From Microbulbifer hydrolyticus (GTDB lineage: Bacteria; Pseudomonadota; Gammaproteobacteria; Pseudomonadales; Cellvibrionaceae): 64,000 bases of DNA. The DNA is taken from positions 1,749,501 through 1,813,500 of the forward strand of contig NZ_CP047491.1 of the NCBI RefSeq assembly GCF_009931115.1, given 5' to 3'. A model generated the notes under the pieces. The model worked only from the letters and a program-made list of their open reading frames with translations, was not told where the DNA came from and did no database searches. Position numbers and translations under genes: made by a program. Positions 43,619 through 55,736 of this stretch are shown here, one piece after another; positions within the stretch are counted from its first letter, which is position 1, and each line of letters starts with the position of its first letter.

Positions 43619-44665
43619 TCAGGTGTTTACCCTGAAAAGTTTGGCGCGAACGGTGGTGCGGTACTCGCTCGGTGTGGTGGAGAGAAATTTTTTGAACAGC
43701 GCGGTAAAGTGTCCCATGTCCTGGTAGCCGACTTTCTCTGCAATCTCGTTGACGGACAGGTTGCTCGACTGCAGTAGCTCGCGCGCCATGTCTATTCGTA
43801 CATTCTGCAAGTATTGCAGTGGTGTCTGGCCCGTTGCCAGCTTGAAGCGGCGGTTAAATGAGCGCACGCTCATATCGAAATACTTGGCGACCTCGCTGAG
43901 CTTTACATCTTCACTACAATGTTGCTTGAGCCAGGTCTGGGCCTGAACGATATCTTCGTCGGGGTGCAGATGTACCGCCCCTTCCGAATAGGCAATTTCC
44001 TCAAAGGGTCGCCGAATTTCGTGCGAGAAGTTTCGTTCTACATGGCTGGCAATGGAAGGGCCATAGAGCTGGCGAATAAGGTGCACGGTGACATCCGCCA
44101 GTGCGTTGACGCTGGCGGCGCAGAAGAGCTTGTTCGCCTGGGTGATGAAATACTGTCGCTTGAGTTTTACATCCGGGTAGTCGGATGCGAACTGGTCAAA
44201 GTAATGCCAGTGCGTGGTCGCCGGCTTGCCATCCAGCAACCCGGCCTCGGCGAGAAAACATACCCCGGTACCCACCGCGCTGATTGCAGCGCCTTTTTCC
44301 GCCTGTTCGTTCAGCCACTTGAGGAGAGGTTTGCTCCGGCGTAATGCGGGACGGGGGTTCCGCCACAGCGCGGGCAGGTAGATGATGTCGCTGTCCGGGG
44401 CATCGGCCAGGGCCACATCCGGAGACAGGGAAAAACCCGAGCGGGACTTGACCGGGGCACCATCGATACTGACGGTAACCAGGTTAAGTGGCGCCTGCTT
44501 TTTGTCGGCCTTGGGGTCTTCGCCCTGCCTCCGTGCCGCCTTCGCGCCTTCTCCCCGGCTTCTCTCCACTCGCGCGCGGCTTTCCGCCCCACGTAGCATT
44601 TCCAGGGGCAGTACCGTTCCGGTGGAGAGCATCTGGTCGAGGAGCATAAATGTGACGGTGGGCAT
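43619..44665 (-). CDS. GlxA-type regulator (DJ-1/PfpI domain plus AraC HTH) with a basic insert
   Basis: A 348-residue transcription factor of the GlxA family: N-terminal DJ-1/PfpI-like domain (about residues 1-220; YLPALWRNPRPAL and AAISAVGTGVCFLAEAGLLDGKPATTHWHYF with the nucleophile-elbow Cys) and a C-terminal AraC HTH pair (VAKYFDMSVRSFNRRFKLAT and IAEKVGYQDMGHFTALFKKF, then TPSEYRTTVR). An unusual lysine/arginine-rich segment (about residues 25-58) interrupts the first beta strands. Such regulators often control amine, carnitine or nitrogen catabolism. It is convergent to the methyltransferase; no obvious target gene is adjacent. Confidence 0.88.
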   Translation of the reverse strand: MPTVTFMLLDQMLSTGTVLPLEMLRGAESRARVERSRGEGAKAARRQGEDPKADKKQAPLNLVTVSIDGAPVKSRSGFSLSPDVALADAPDSDIIYLPALWRNPRPALRRSKPLLKWLNEQAEKGAAISAVGTGVCFLAEAGLLDGKPATTHWHYFDQFASDYPDVKLKRQYFITQANKLFCAASVNALADVTVHLIRQLYGPSIASHVERNFSHEIRRPFEEIAYSEGAVHLHPDEDIVQAQTWLKQHCSEDVKLSEVAKYFDMSVRSFNRRFKLATGQTPLQYLQNVRIDMARELLQSSNLSVNEIAEKVGYQDMGHFTALFKKFLSTTPSEYRTTVRAKLFRVNT

Positions 44666-44895
44666 GGGTAACTCTCTGAAGACTGCGTGCGACGATAAGA
44701 CTGTCTGGGGTAACTGTGACCCGCAAACGGCTTTTGTTCCCGCTGAGGCGAGGCTGTGCCGGGCGGAATGGCCAGATGCTCAAATTTGCTGGCCAGTATG
44801 CCCATAACGAGGCCGAATCGCCAGCCCATACACTGGCGCACCATCGGATTTACTCAAAAAATTCGACCCGTTTCTGAATCAGGCAGGAGGTCAGG

Positions 44896-46755
44896 ATGCA
44901 GCGCCTACCCGTAATTACCGCGTTTGGGGGATTCAATCCCGCCGGCCGCAGTTCGTTTCACCGCGGCTACAAGCGGCTGGTGCTCGACAATCTTGGTGCA
45001 GCGGAGCGAACTGACGTCCTGTCTGACCTCGCCGCACTAATGGGGTTGCGTACCGGTGACGCCGCGCAGGGCGCCCTGAGTGCGGAATTGGAGACGCAGG
45101 TACTTCAAGGCACTCTGGTTCGGGAGCTGGAGTCACGATTCTATGATTACCGCAAGTGTCACTTTCACCAGGCCGCAGACCTTAAAAGCGAAAACGGTTT
45201 TACGTTTGAAATGTCTGCACGCCAGCTGCCGACCCCACTGCCTGAAGACTGGAAAGTTGAGCCCCTCGACACTGGTCGCGTACGCGTCCATGCCGCCAGT
45301 CTTTCTGTAATGTTAGACAGTCACCGCGAAATTTCGGTGGCTTCAGCGGGACAGCTTCCCACCGGTTTTGAGCCTGGCCAGCAATACAATTCCCGTTTTC
45401 ACCCGCGCGGCCTGCAATTAGCTATCCTTGGCGCCTCCGATGCCGTGCAGTCACTGGGGATTGACTGGGAACAGGTTGCCGAAAAGGCGGGGCCTGACAA
45501 AATCTCTGTTTATGCCAGTTCCGCCATGAGCCAGCTCGATACCAATGGTAATGGCGGGCTTCTGCAATCCCGGTTGCGCGGTGGCCGCGTCAGCTCAAAG
45601 CAGTTGGCCCTGGGCCTGACCAGTATGCCGGCGGACTTCGTGAATGCATACGTACTGGGTAGTGTGGGTACAACAGGCGCGGTGGCTGGCGCCTGTGCGA
45701 CTTACCTGTACAACCTGCGAGCTGCGGTAGAGGATATTCGCTGCGGACGCGCTCGCGTCGCTGTGGTCGGTGCGGCTGAAGCGCCACTGGTTCCCGAAGT
45801 GGTGGATGGGTATGCCACCATGGGGGCGCTGGCAAACCTGGATGGGTTGCGCAAGATTTTCGGCGACGAAATCGATTTTCGCCGGGCGAGCCGCCCGTTT
45901 GGAGACAACTGTGGTTTCACCCTGGGTGAGGGGACCCAGTGGGTTGTGCTCATGGATGATGAGCTTGCACTGGAGCTGGGAGCGCCAATTCATGGCGCGG
46001 TTGCGAATGTGTTCGTTAATGCCGATGGTCCCAAGAAGTCAATTTCTGCACCGGGACCGGGCAACTACCTGACCGTCGCGCGCGCCATGGCCGAAGCTCG
46101 TGCGATTCTCGGTGAAGACAGTTTGCGCCAGCGCAGTTTTGTGCAGGCGCACGGTTCCAGTACGCCGCAGAACCGGGTTACCGAGTCTGCGATTTTTGAT
46201 CGTCTTGCGGGGGCCTTCGGTATCGAGAAATGGCCGGTGTGTGCGGTGAAGGCATTTGTCGGCCACACGGTGGCTGCTGCCAGTGGCGACCAGCTGATTT
46301 CCAGCCTGGGTATCTTCAACCGCGGTATTCTGCCTGGTATCACGACGATCGACCGCATTGCCGATGATGTGCACCATGAACACCTGAACCTGTCCATGTC
46401 TCATGTCGAGCGGGACCCGGAATCTCTGGACGTGGCGTTCCTGAACTCCAAGGGCTTCGGTGGTAACAATGCAACCGCCAGTGTTCTGGCGCCACATATC
46501 ACGCAAAAAATGCTGGCGAAACGTCACGGCGAGCATGCGATGACCGCTTACCGTAAGCGCAGTGAGGCGCCCGCAGAGCGTGCGGCAACGTACGATGCCC
46601 GCGCCAGCCGTGGGGACCTGAATGCCATTTATCGTTTTGGTGAGGGCTTGATCGATGAGGCAGGTATTGCGCTGGACGGTTCAAGTATGACCTTGCCCGG
46701 TGTGGCCGGTAGTGTATCCCTGCCAGATGAAAACCCGTTCTCCGACATGGTGTGA
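44896..46755 (+). CDS. fabY: Beta-ketoacyl-ACP synthase FabY
   Basis: A 619-residue elongating ketosynthase that, in Pseudomonas, supplies the first condensation of fatty-acid synthesis in place of FabH. The N-terminal extension (about residues 1-130) is typical of FabY and absent from FabF. The thiolase-fold catalytic triad is visible: Cys267 in VAGACATYLYN, His419 in VQAHGSSTP and His457 in FVGHTVAAASG. KGFGGNNATA closes the core, followed by a C-terminal tail of about 100 residues. CAGGAGGTCAGG precedes the ATG. It is followed by an XRE-cupin regulator and fadBA, so fatty-acid synthesis and breakdown genes are neighbours. Confidence 0.92.
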   Translation: MQRLPVITAFGGFNPAGRSSFHRGYKRLVLDNLGAAERTDVLSDLAALMGLRTGDAAQGALSAELETQVLQGTLVRELESRFYDYRKCHFHQAADLKSENGFTFEMSARQLPTPLPEDWKVEPLDTGRVRVHAASLSVMLDSHREISVASAGQLPTGFEPGQQYNSRFHPRGLQLAILGASDAVQSLGIDWEQVAEKAGPDKISVYASSAMSQLDTNGNGGLLQSRLRGGRVSSKQLALGLTSMPADFVNAYVLGSVGTTGAVAGACATYLYNLRAAVEDIRCGRARVAVVGAAEAPLVPEVVDGYATMGALANLDGLRKIFGDEIDFRRASRPFGDNCGFTLGEGTQWVVLMDDELALELGAPIHGAVANVFVNADGPKKSISAPGPGNYLTVARAMAEARAILGEDSLRQRSFVQAHGSSTPQNRVTESAIFDRLAGAFGIEKWPVCAVKAFVGHTVAAASGDQLISSLGIFNRGILPGITTIDRIADDVHHEHLNLSMSHVERDPESLDVAFLNSKGFGGNNATASVLAPHITQKMLAKRHGEHAMTAYRKRSEAPAERAATYDARASRGDLNAIYRFGEGLIDEAGIALDGSSMTLPGVAGSVSLPDENPFSDMV

Positions 46756-46842
46756 GTGCCCCGCGAGCGGACGGCCGGCGCTGTGCGCCGGCGCCAACAG
46801 GCGGTAGACTCCCTGCATGTGTTCCGTAGCAGGAAGGATCGG

Positions 46843-47433
46843 ATGACTGAGAAGGATGTGAACTCACCGCCGACGGAAATTACGGGTGGTGATGATGTTG
46901 GCGCGCGACTCAAGTCGGTGCGCCAGATGCACGGCTGGTCCCAGCGAGAGATGGCCAAGCGTGCGGGTGTGACCAACGCCACGATTTCCCTCATCGAGCA
47001 GGGGCGCGTGAGCCCCTCTGTCGGTTCCCTGAAAAAGGTTCTGAACGGCATTCCCATGTCGCTCGCCGATTTCTTCACGTTTCAGTTCGATAGCCAGCCG
47101 CAGGTTTTTTTCCGTTCGACCGAGATGCCCAATGTGGGCCCCGGGCCGATCCAGTACCGTTTGCTTGGTGCCGGCAATAACCAGCGCAGCATGTCGATCC
47201 TCTATGAAGTCTACCCGCCCGGGGAAGATACCGGCCCTGAACTCCTGAGCCACGAAGGGGAAGAGGGCGGAATTGTGGTATCCGGGGAACTCGAAGTGAC
47301 GGTAGGTCGTGAGATTTCCGTGCTGGGGCCTGGTGATGGTTACTATTTCAATAGCCGGCGCCCGCATCGTTTTCGCAATGTGGGTGATTGTGATTGTGTG
47401 CTGGTCAGTGCCAATAACCCGCCGAGTGTCTGA
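46843..47433 (+). CDS. XRE-family regulator with C-terminal cupin domain (PuuR-like)
   Basis: A 196-residue regulator. The N-terminal HTH (ARLKSVRQMHGWSQREMAKRAGVTNATISLIEQGRVSPSVGSLKKVLNGI) is joined to a C-terminal cupin (SILYEVYPPGEDTGPELLSHEGEEGGIVVSGELEVTVGREISVLGPGDGYYFNSRRPHRFRN), the ligand-binding half. The ATG at 46843 has AGGAAGGA 6 bases upstream; a longer frame from 46756 lacks a ribosome site. The 87-base gap after fabY holds a GC-rich hairpin (46774-46792) without a T-run. PuuR-like proteins sense polyamines or small acids; here the surroundings suggest lipid metabolism, but this is inference. Confidence 0.88.
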   Translation: MTEKDVNSPPTEITGGDDVGARLKSVRQMHGWSQREMAKRAGVTNATISLIEQGRVSPSVGSLKKVLNGIPMSLADFFTFQFDSQPQVFFRSTEMPNVGPGPIQYRLLGAGNNQRSMSILYEVYPPGEDTGPELLSHEGEEGGIVVSGELEVTVGREISVLGPGDGYYFNSRRPHRFRNVGDCDCVLVSANNPPSV

Positions 47434-47598
47434 GTACTTTCCTATATTTTTTCTGCACCACCATTTTCAATTTGACGCCCTCTCCTTAAAAACTGGCAGT
47501 TGCCGCTTCTTACGGCATTTTGGTTATATTTTGATCTGGAGAGGGGGTTAACCACAATTCGCGCATCAAACCGGACAGTGTATATGGCGGAAATGGTA

Positions 47599-47628
47599 TT
47601 CAAACGCGCGTTTTAATCTGGCTATACT
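47599..47628 (+). promoter_or_regulatory. Candidate fadBA promoter with AAACGCGCGTTT operator
   Basis: A perfect 12-base palindrome AAACGCGCGTTT (47602-47613) lies between a -35-like TTCAAA (47599-47604) and a -10 TATACT (47623-47628; 18-base spacer). It resembles the inverted AAAC/GTTT operators of PsrA-type fatty-acid regulators. The surrounding 354 bases (47434-47787) show no gene. Confidence 0.5.
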
Positions 47629-47787
47629 TGGGCGTTGACCGATTTTGGGAAAAGCGTCATCCGCCGGTTACGGTTTGGCGGTAAGCTAGCCGACCGGTAA
47701 ACCCGAAATCTGTCTTGTATAACCCGACCCCCCGGACCGGTGCATTCCCTGGAGTGGCACCCCGGTCACCAATCAATGAGGTCAATA

Positions 47788-51131
<3,344 letters not shown>

Positions 51132-51159
51132 TACCTGCGCGCTCGCGCCTTACAGGCCA

Positions 51160-51196
51160 AAACGGGGTGCCCGAAAGGGCGCCCCGTTGTTTTTTA
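51160..51196 (+). terminator. Intrinsic terminator after fadA
   Basis: AACGGGGTGCCC (51161-51172) pairs with GGGCGCCCCGTT (51177-51188; one T-G wobble) around GAAA, followed by a T-rich run. Confidence 0.88.
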
Positions 51197-51227
51197 GGCC
51201 TGTCGCGCCTATACGGGCGCACTTTTG

Positions 51228-51256
51228 TTGAAGCCCTGTGTCCACTGTGGCACAAT
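51228..51256 (+). promoter_or_regulatory. Sigma-70-like promoter for tRNA-Leu
   Basis: TTGAAG (51228-51233) and CACAAT (51251-51256) are separated by 17 bases; transcription would start near 51263, about 70 bases before the tRNA. Confidence 0.55.
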
Positions 51257-51333
51257 CTGCTCCCCTCGCTGCGGGCCTGCTTGGAATTTACTCAAAACTA
51301 CAAGCAAATCAACGGCTTAGCGCAGAGGGGCAT

Positions 51334-51418
<85 letters not shown>

Positions 51419-51597
51419 ATCCGTATTTTGCAGTCCGTGACCAAATGCACGTTTCTCCAGAGTGGGAGCGGTGTGTGGTGCGGGCTGTTTGTATTTGGCG
51501 GCCGGTTCAATGATTACCGGCGCAAACGCTAGCTGCTGGTGCCGGGGATTGCCCGTAGCCCGGCATCTGTGAAGAGAAAAGTCTCACGAGGATTATC

Positions 51598-52911
51598 ATG
51601 CAGGTTTCCATTGAAACAACTTCCGGTCTGGAGCGTCGCTTAACGGTCAATTTGCCGGCAGAAGTCGTCGATAAGGAAGTTGACAAGCGCCTTCAGCAGG
51701 CGTCCAAAACCGTGCGCATCAACGGCTTCCGTAAGGGTAAAGTGCCGATGAAGGTTGTGCGTCAGCGTTTTGGTGCCGGCGTACGTCAGGAAGTCCTGGG
51801 TGAAGTGATGAGCCGTTCTTTCTATGAGGCAGTGCAGAAGGAACAGGTCAAGCCTGCGGGCCAGCCCAGCATCGAAGCAAAAAACGTGACCCCGGGTGAG
51901 AACCTGGAGTACGTTGCCACTTTCGAGGTTTATCCGGAAGTGACCCTGACCGACCTGGGTGAAGTTGAAGTTGAGCGCCCGAAGGCGGAAGTGACCGATG
52001 CCGATGTCGACAACATGATCGACGTTCTGCGCAAGCAGCAGTCCGGTTGGAAAGAGACCAAGCGCAAGGCGCAGAAAGGCGACCGCGTAACCATCAACTT
52101 TGTTGGCCGCAAAGACGGCGAAGAGTTTGAAGGTGGCAAGGGTGAAGACCAGAAGCTGGTACTTGGCTCCGGTAGCATGATCCCCGGTTTTGAAGACGGC
52201 ATCATCGGCATGAAGCCCGGTGAAGAGAAGGAAGTCGAGGTTACTTTCCCGGAAGATTACCAGGCAAAAAACCTGGCGGGTGCCGCAGCGGTATTCACCA
52301 TCAAGGTAACCGCATCCGAGAAGCCCGAACTGCCTGAACTGAACGATGAGTTCTTCGCCGCATATGGCGTTGAAGAAGGCGGCGAAGAAAAATTCCGCGA
52401 AGAGGTTCGCGGCAATATGGAGCGTGAACTGAAAAATGCTGCGCTGAACAAGGTCAAGACCCAGGTCATGGACCAGTTGTTCGAAAAGCATGACGTGGAA
52501 ATTCCCGCAGCGCTGGTTCAGGGTGAAGTTCAAACCCTGCGCGGTCAGATGGTTCAGCAGTTCGGCGGTCAGATCAAGCCGGAAGATGCGGCCAAAATGC
52601 TGCCGGACACCATGTTCGAGGATCAGGCCAAGCGTCGCGTTGTTCTGGGTCTCGTTGTTGGTGAGATCGTTAAAGAGAACAAGCTTTCTGTCGACGGCGA
52701 TCGTGTAAAGGCGAAAGTCGAAGAGTTGGCATCTACCTACCAGCAGCCTGAAGAAGTGGTTGAGTACTACTTCAACAATCGCGAACTGCTGGCTGGTGTT
52801 GAGTCTGTCGTACTCGAAGATCAGGTGGTCGACTTTGTGCTGGACAAAGCCAAGGTCAGCGAAGTGGAAAGCACTTACGATGACGTGATCAAGCCGCAAA
52901 AGCAGGCCTGA
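51598..52911 (+). CDS. tig: Trigger factor (ribosome-associated chaperone/PPIase)
   Basis: A 437-residue ATP-independent chaperone that waits at the ribosome exit and isomerises prolyl bonds. The N-terminal ribosome-binding domain includes the signature GFRKGKVPMKVVRQRFG near residue 43. The FKBP-type PPIase domain (about 160-245: GDRVTINFVGRKDGEEFEGGK…GSMIPGFEDGIIGMKPGEEK) follows and the C-terminal helical arm ends the protein. CACGAGGAT precedes the ATG. It begins the tig-clpP-clpX-lon order conserved in gammaproteobacteria. Confidence 0.97.
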   Translation: MQVSIETTSGLERRLTVNLPAEVVDKEVDKRLQQASKTVRINGFRKGKVPMKVVRQRFGAGVRQEVLGEVMSRSFYEAVQKEQVKPAGQPSIEAKNVTPGENLEYVATFEVYPEVTLTDLGEVEVERPKAEVTDADVDNMIDVLRKQQSGWKETKRKAQKGDRVTINFVGRKDGEEFEGGKGEDQKLVLGSGSMIPGFEDGIIGMKPGEEKEVEVTFPEDYQAKNLAGAAAVFTIKVTASEKPELPELNDEFFAAYGVEEGGEEKFREEVRGNMERELKNAALNKVKTQVMDQLFEKHDVEIPAALVQGEVQTLRGQMVQQFGGQIKPEDAAKMLPDTMFEDQAKRRVVLGLVVGEIVKENKLSVDGDRVKAKVEELASTYQQPEEVVEYYFNNRELLAGVESVVLEDQVVDFVLDKAKVSEVESTYDDVIKPQKQA

Positions 52912-52919
52912 TAGCGTAG

Positions 52920-52949
52920 AAAACGGCCACCTAAGGTGGCCGTTTTTTC
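52920..52949 (+). terminator. Intrinsic terminator after tig
   Basis: AAAACGGCCACC (52920-52931), loop TAA, GGTGGCCGTTTT (52935-52946), then T; a perfect 12-bp stem. Confidence 0.92.
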
Positions 52950-53185
52950 TTCAGGTGCCGGCGGCAGCCACATGGTGAGCCGCGCCGCGGCCTGCCGACC
53001 TGAGTCTCCCTGCCTTCAGCAAATCACTTCTCGCTACACTCCTTTTGTATTCCCGCTGCGCCCAACTGGCTTTATCGCCGTTGAGCAGTTAAGCTCAGTT
53101 TGACCATATTTTTCAGGGTTGTGCCTTTTTTGAGCACGTCCGTTCTGTAGTCGCCTAATACGCCGAATAAGGAAGCATCGTATCC

Positions 53186-53830
53186 ATGGCATATATTGAT
53201 AATTCTGCGAACGCTAAAGAAATTCTCGCCACTGGTGGTCTGGTACCCATGGTGGTTGAACAGACCGCGAGAGGGGAGCGTTCTTTTGATATTTATTCCC
53301 GTCTGCTTAAAGAGCGGGTGATCTTTCTGGTGGGTCCGGTAGAAGACCATATGGCCAACCTGGTAGTGGCTCAGTTGTTGTTTCTAGAGGCGGAAAATCC
53401 CGACAAGGATATCCATCTTTATATCAACTCGCCGGGTGGTTCAGTGACCGCGGGTATGTCCATTTATGACACCATGCAGTTCATCAAGCCGGATGTGAGC
53501 ACCATGTGTATTGGCCAGGCCTGCAGTATGGGTGCTTTCCTGCTGACTGCTGGCGCCAAAGGCAAGCGCTATGCAACCCCCAATTCGCGGGTAATGATCC
53601 ACCAGCCCAGTGGTGGTGCCCAGGGGCAGGCGTCGGATATCCATATCCACGCGCAGGAAATCCTCAAGATCCGCTCGCGCCTGAACGAGCTGATGGCTCA
53701 TCACACCGGCCGCAGCGTCGCGGATATAGAGCGCGATACTGACCGGGACCGTTTCCTCAGTGCGGATGAGGCAAAGGAATACGGTTTGGTGGACGACGTG
53801 TTGGCCAGTCGTCAGGCGATGGCCAAGTGA
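53186..53830 (+). CDS. clpP: ATP-dependent Clp protease proteolytic subunit ClpP
   Basis: A 214-residue serine peptidase forming the tetradecameric chamber of ClpXP and ClpAP. Catalytic residues are Ser114 in [11 protein letters not shown], His139 in [16 protein letters not shown] and Asp188 in [13 protein letters not shown]. The short N-terminal propeptide (about 14 residues) is normal. The ATG follows a GGAAG site about 9 bases upstream. clpX follows 225 bases downstream. The gap has no clear gene and could hold a second promoter. Confidence 0.97.
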   Translation: MAYIDNSANAKEILATGGLVPMVVEQTARGERSFDIYSRLLKERVIFLVGPVEDHMANLVVAQLLFLEAENPDKDIHLYINSPGGSVTAGMSIYDTMQFIKPDVSTMCIGQACSMGAFLLTAGAKGKRYATPNSRVMIHQPSGGAQGQASDIHIHAQEILKIRSRLNELMAHHTGRSVADIERDTDRDRFLSADEAKEYGLVDDVLASRQAMAK

Positions 53831-54055
53831 CCCTGAATATTGATAACAGGGCATCATTCGCCTAATTATCCCGCGGAAGCCGGAGTCTTTTTCTTCGGAA
53901 ACGGGTTGCTGCGAGCACCTCTTCTGGGTGCAGCTGACCCGACTTCCGCTGGGGCGTACAAAAAAGCTTGAAAAACCTGCCAAAAGGCCGCATCTTGCTA
54001 ATGAACCCTATTTGCCGCCGCTTTTCGGCTGGCTGCCAGACCACGGAGTACATAG

Positions 54056-55342
54056 ATGACTGATCAGAACAGCGGAGAAGATAACGGCAAGCTCCTTTAC
54101 TGTTCCTTCTGTGGCAAAAGCCAGCAGGAAGTACGCAAGTTGATCGCGGGTCCATCTGTTTACATTTGTGATGAGTGTGTTGAGCTCTGCACAGATATTA
54201 TCCGCGAAGAAGTCCAGGAATCCGTCGATGGTGACGATTCCCGCCTGCCAACGCCGCAGGAAATTACCGAAATCCTGGATCAATACGTTATTGGCCAGAC
54301 TCGCGCCAAAAAGGTGCTGGCAGTAGCGGTTTATAACCACTACAAGCGCCTGCGTACCAGCAAGGGCGTGAAAGGCAAAGACGACGTTGAATTGGGCAAG
54401 TCCAACATCCTGCTGGTCGGGCCGACCGGTAGCGGTAAAACCCTTCTGGCGGAAACCCTGGCGCGCTTGCTGAATGTTCCCTTCACCATTGCGGACGCTA
54501 CCACGCTGACCGAAGCCGGTTATGTGGGTGAGGACGTCGAAAACATCATTCAGAAGCTGCTGCAAAAGTGTGATTACGACGTGGAAAAGGCCCAGCAGGG
54601 CATTGTGTACATCGATGAGATCGACAAGATTTCCCGCAAGTCGGACAACCCGTCCATCACCCGCGATGTGTCCGGTGAGGGCGTGCAGCAGGCCCTGCTG
54701 AAACTGATCGAGGGTACCGTTGCGTCTGTTCCTCCCCAGGGCGGGCGCAAGCATCCCCAGCAGGAATTCCTGCAGGTGGATACGTCCAACATCCTGTTTA
54801 TCTGTGGCGGCGCATTTGCCGGCCTGGACAAGGTGATTCGAGATCGTTCGGAGAAGGGCGGAATCGGCTTCTCGGCAGAAGTGAAGTCCAAAGATGCCAA
54901 AAGTAACTTCGGTGAAGTGCTGCTGGATCTGGAACCGGAAGACCTGGTGCGCTACGGACTTATTCCCGAGTTTGTTGGTCGTCTGCCTGTTACGGCGACG
55001 CTGGAAGAGCTGGATCGAGCAGCGCTGGTGCAGATCCTTACCGCACCGCGCAATGCGCTGACCAAGCAGTATTCCAAACTGTTTGAGATGGAAGATGTGG
55101 AGCTCGATTTCCGTCCGGATGCGCTGGATGCTGTGGCGACAAAAGCCATGGAGCGCAAAACCGGTGCGCGAGGTTTGCGCTCGATCATGGAGTCGGTACT
55201 GCTTGAGACCATGTACGATATTCCTTCCATGGACAATGTCGCGAAAGTTGTCATCGACGAGGCTGTGATTAAGGGAGAATCTGCCCCTCTGTTGGTTTAC
55301 GAGCAGGCGGAGCAGCCCCAGAAGGCCGCGCCAGAAGAGTAA
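54056..55342 (+). CDS. clpX: ATP-dependent Clp protease ATP-binding subunit ClpX
   Basis: A 428-residue AAA+ unfoldase that feeds substrates to ClpP. The N-terminal zinc domain has four Cys (C16, C19, C38, C41: CSFCGKS…ICDECVELC). Walker A GPTGSGKT lies near residue 122, the pore-1 loop in [11 protein letters not shown] near 161, Walker [11 protein letters not shown] near 187 and the RKH motif [10 protein letters not shown] near 236. Length and order are standard. It is the partner of the upstream clpP and ends before an intrinsic terminator, followed by lon. Confidence 0.97.
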   Translation: MTDQNSGEDNGKLLYCSFCGKSQQEVRKLIAGPSVYICDECVELCTDIIREEVQESVDGDDSRLPTPQEITEILDQYVIGQTRAKKVLAVAVYNHYKRLRTSKGVKGKDDVELGKSNILLVGPTGSGKTLLAETLARLLNVPFTIADATTLTEAGYVGEDVENIIQKLLQKCDYDVEKAQQGIVYIDEIDKISRKSDNPSITRDVSGEGVQQALLKLIEGTVASVPPQGGRKHPQQEFLQVDTSNILFICGGAFAGLDKVIRDRSEKGGIGFSAEVKSKDAKSNFGEVLLDLEPEDLVRYGLIPEFVGRLPVTATLEELDRAALVQILTAPRNALTKQYSKLFEMEDVELDFRPDALDAVATKAMERKTGARGLRSIMESVLLETMYDIPSMDNVAKVVIDEAVIKGESAPLLVYEQAEQPQKAAPEE

Positions 55343-55736
55343 GTTGCACGGCGCCAGAGTTACCCAGCGCTCCCTGTCGGAGGCGCTTGGTGCGATGAGC
55401 TTGTAACGCTTCTTTCGAAAAGCCCCGTATCGGGGCTTTTTTGTGCCTGCTAGAAAAGTCTGTTTGCGCTATTTCACCGGCGCTTGCCCCCTTGAGGTGG
55501 ATTTCTGTGCTATGACATCTGGGTGTACCGGAATTTGCATGTTCAATGACTATCGATGTATGCCCTGAATTAAACTAATTTTGCTGCAAGGGCCGGCATG
55601 GGCTTGTTATTCTGGGCCTTGCCCCCAAGTTAGCATCTGAACTGGCGCATACCGGTAGCCGGAAATGGGTACTACCGAAGACCAATAAGTCGCCAAAGTG
55701 GTGGCCGAGAGCCGCCTGAAGGCCGAGAGGAGTTTT
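55343..55736. other. Intergenic region between clpX and lon
   Basis: No gene. It contains the clpX terminator (55418-55444). About 245 bases before lon, CTTGAG (55491-55496) has a partial match to a heat-shock -35 but its -10 (CTATGACA at 55510) is poor, so I do not claim a sigma-32 promoter. The lon ribosome site GAGAGGAG lies directly before 55737. Confidence 0.35.
55418..55444 (+). terminator. Intrinsic terminator after clpX
   Basis: AAGCCCCG (55420-55427), loop TAT, CGGGGCTT (55431-55438), then T-run. Confidence 0.88.

Noticed and set aside
51640..52899. 419-codon open frame antisense to tig
   Set aside because: Shadow of trigger factor; Phe/Leu/His-rich composition typical of antisense reading.
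55491..55517. Possible sigma-32 promoter for lon (CTTGAG … CTATGACA)
   Set aside because: The -10 half matches the heat-shock consensus poorly; not strong enough to list.
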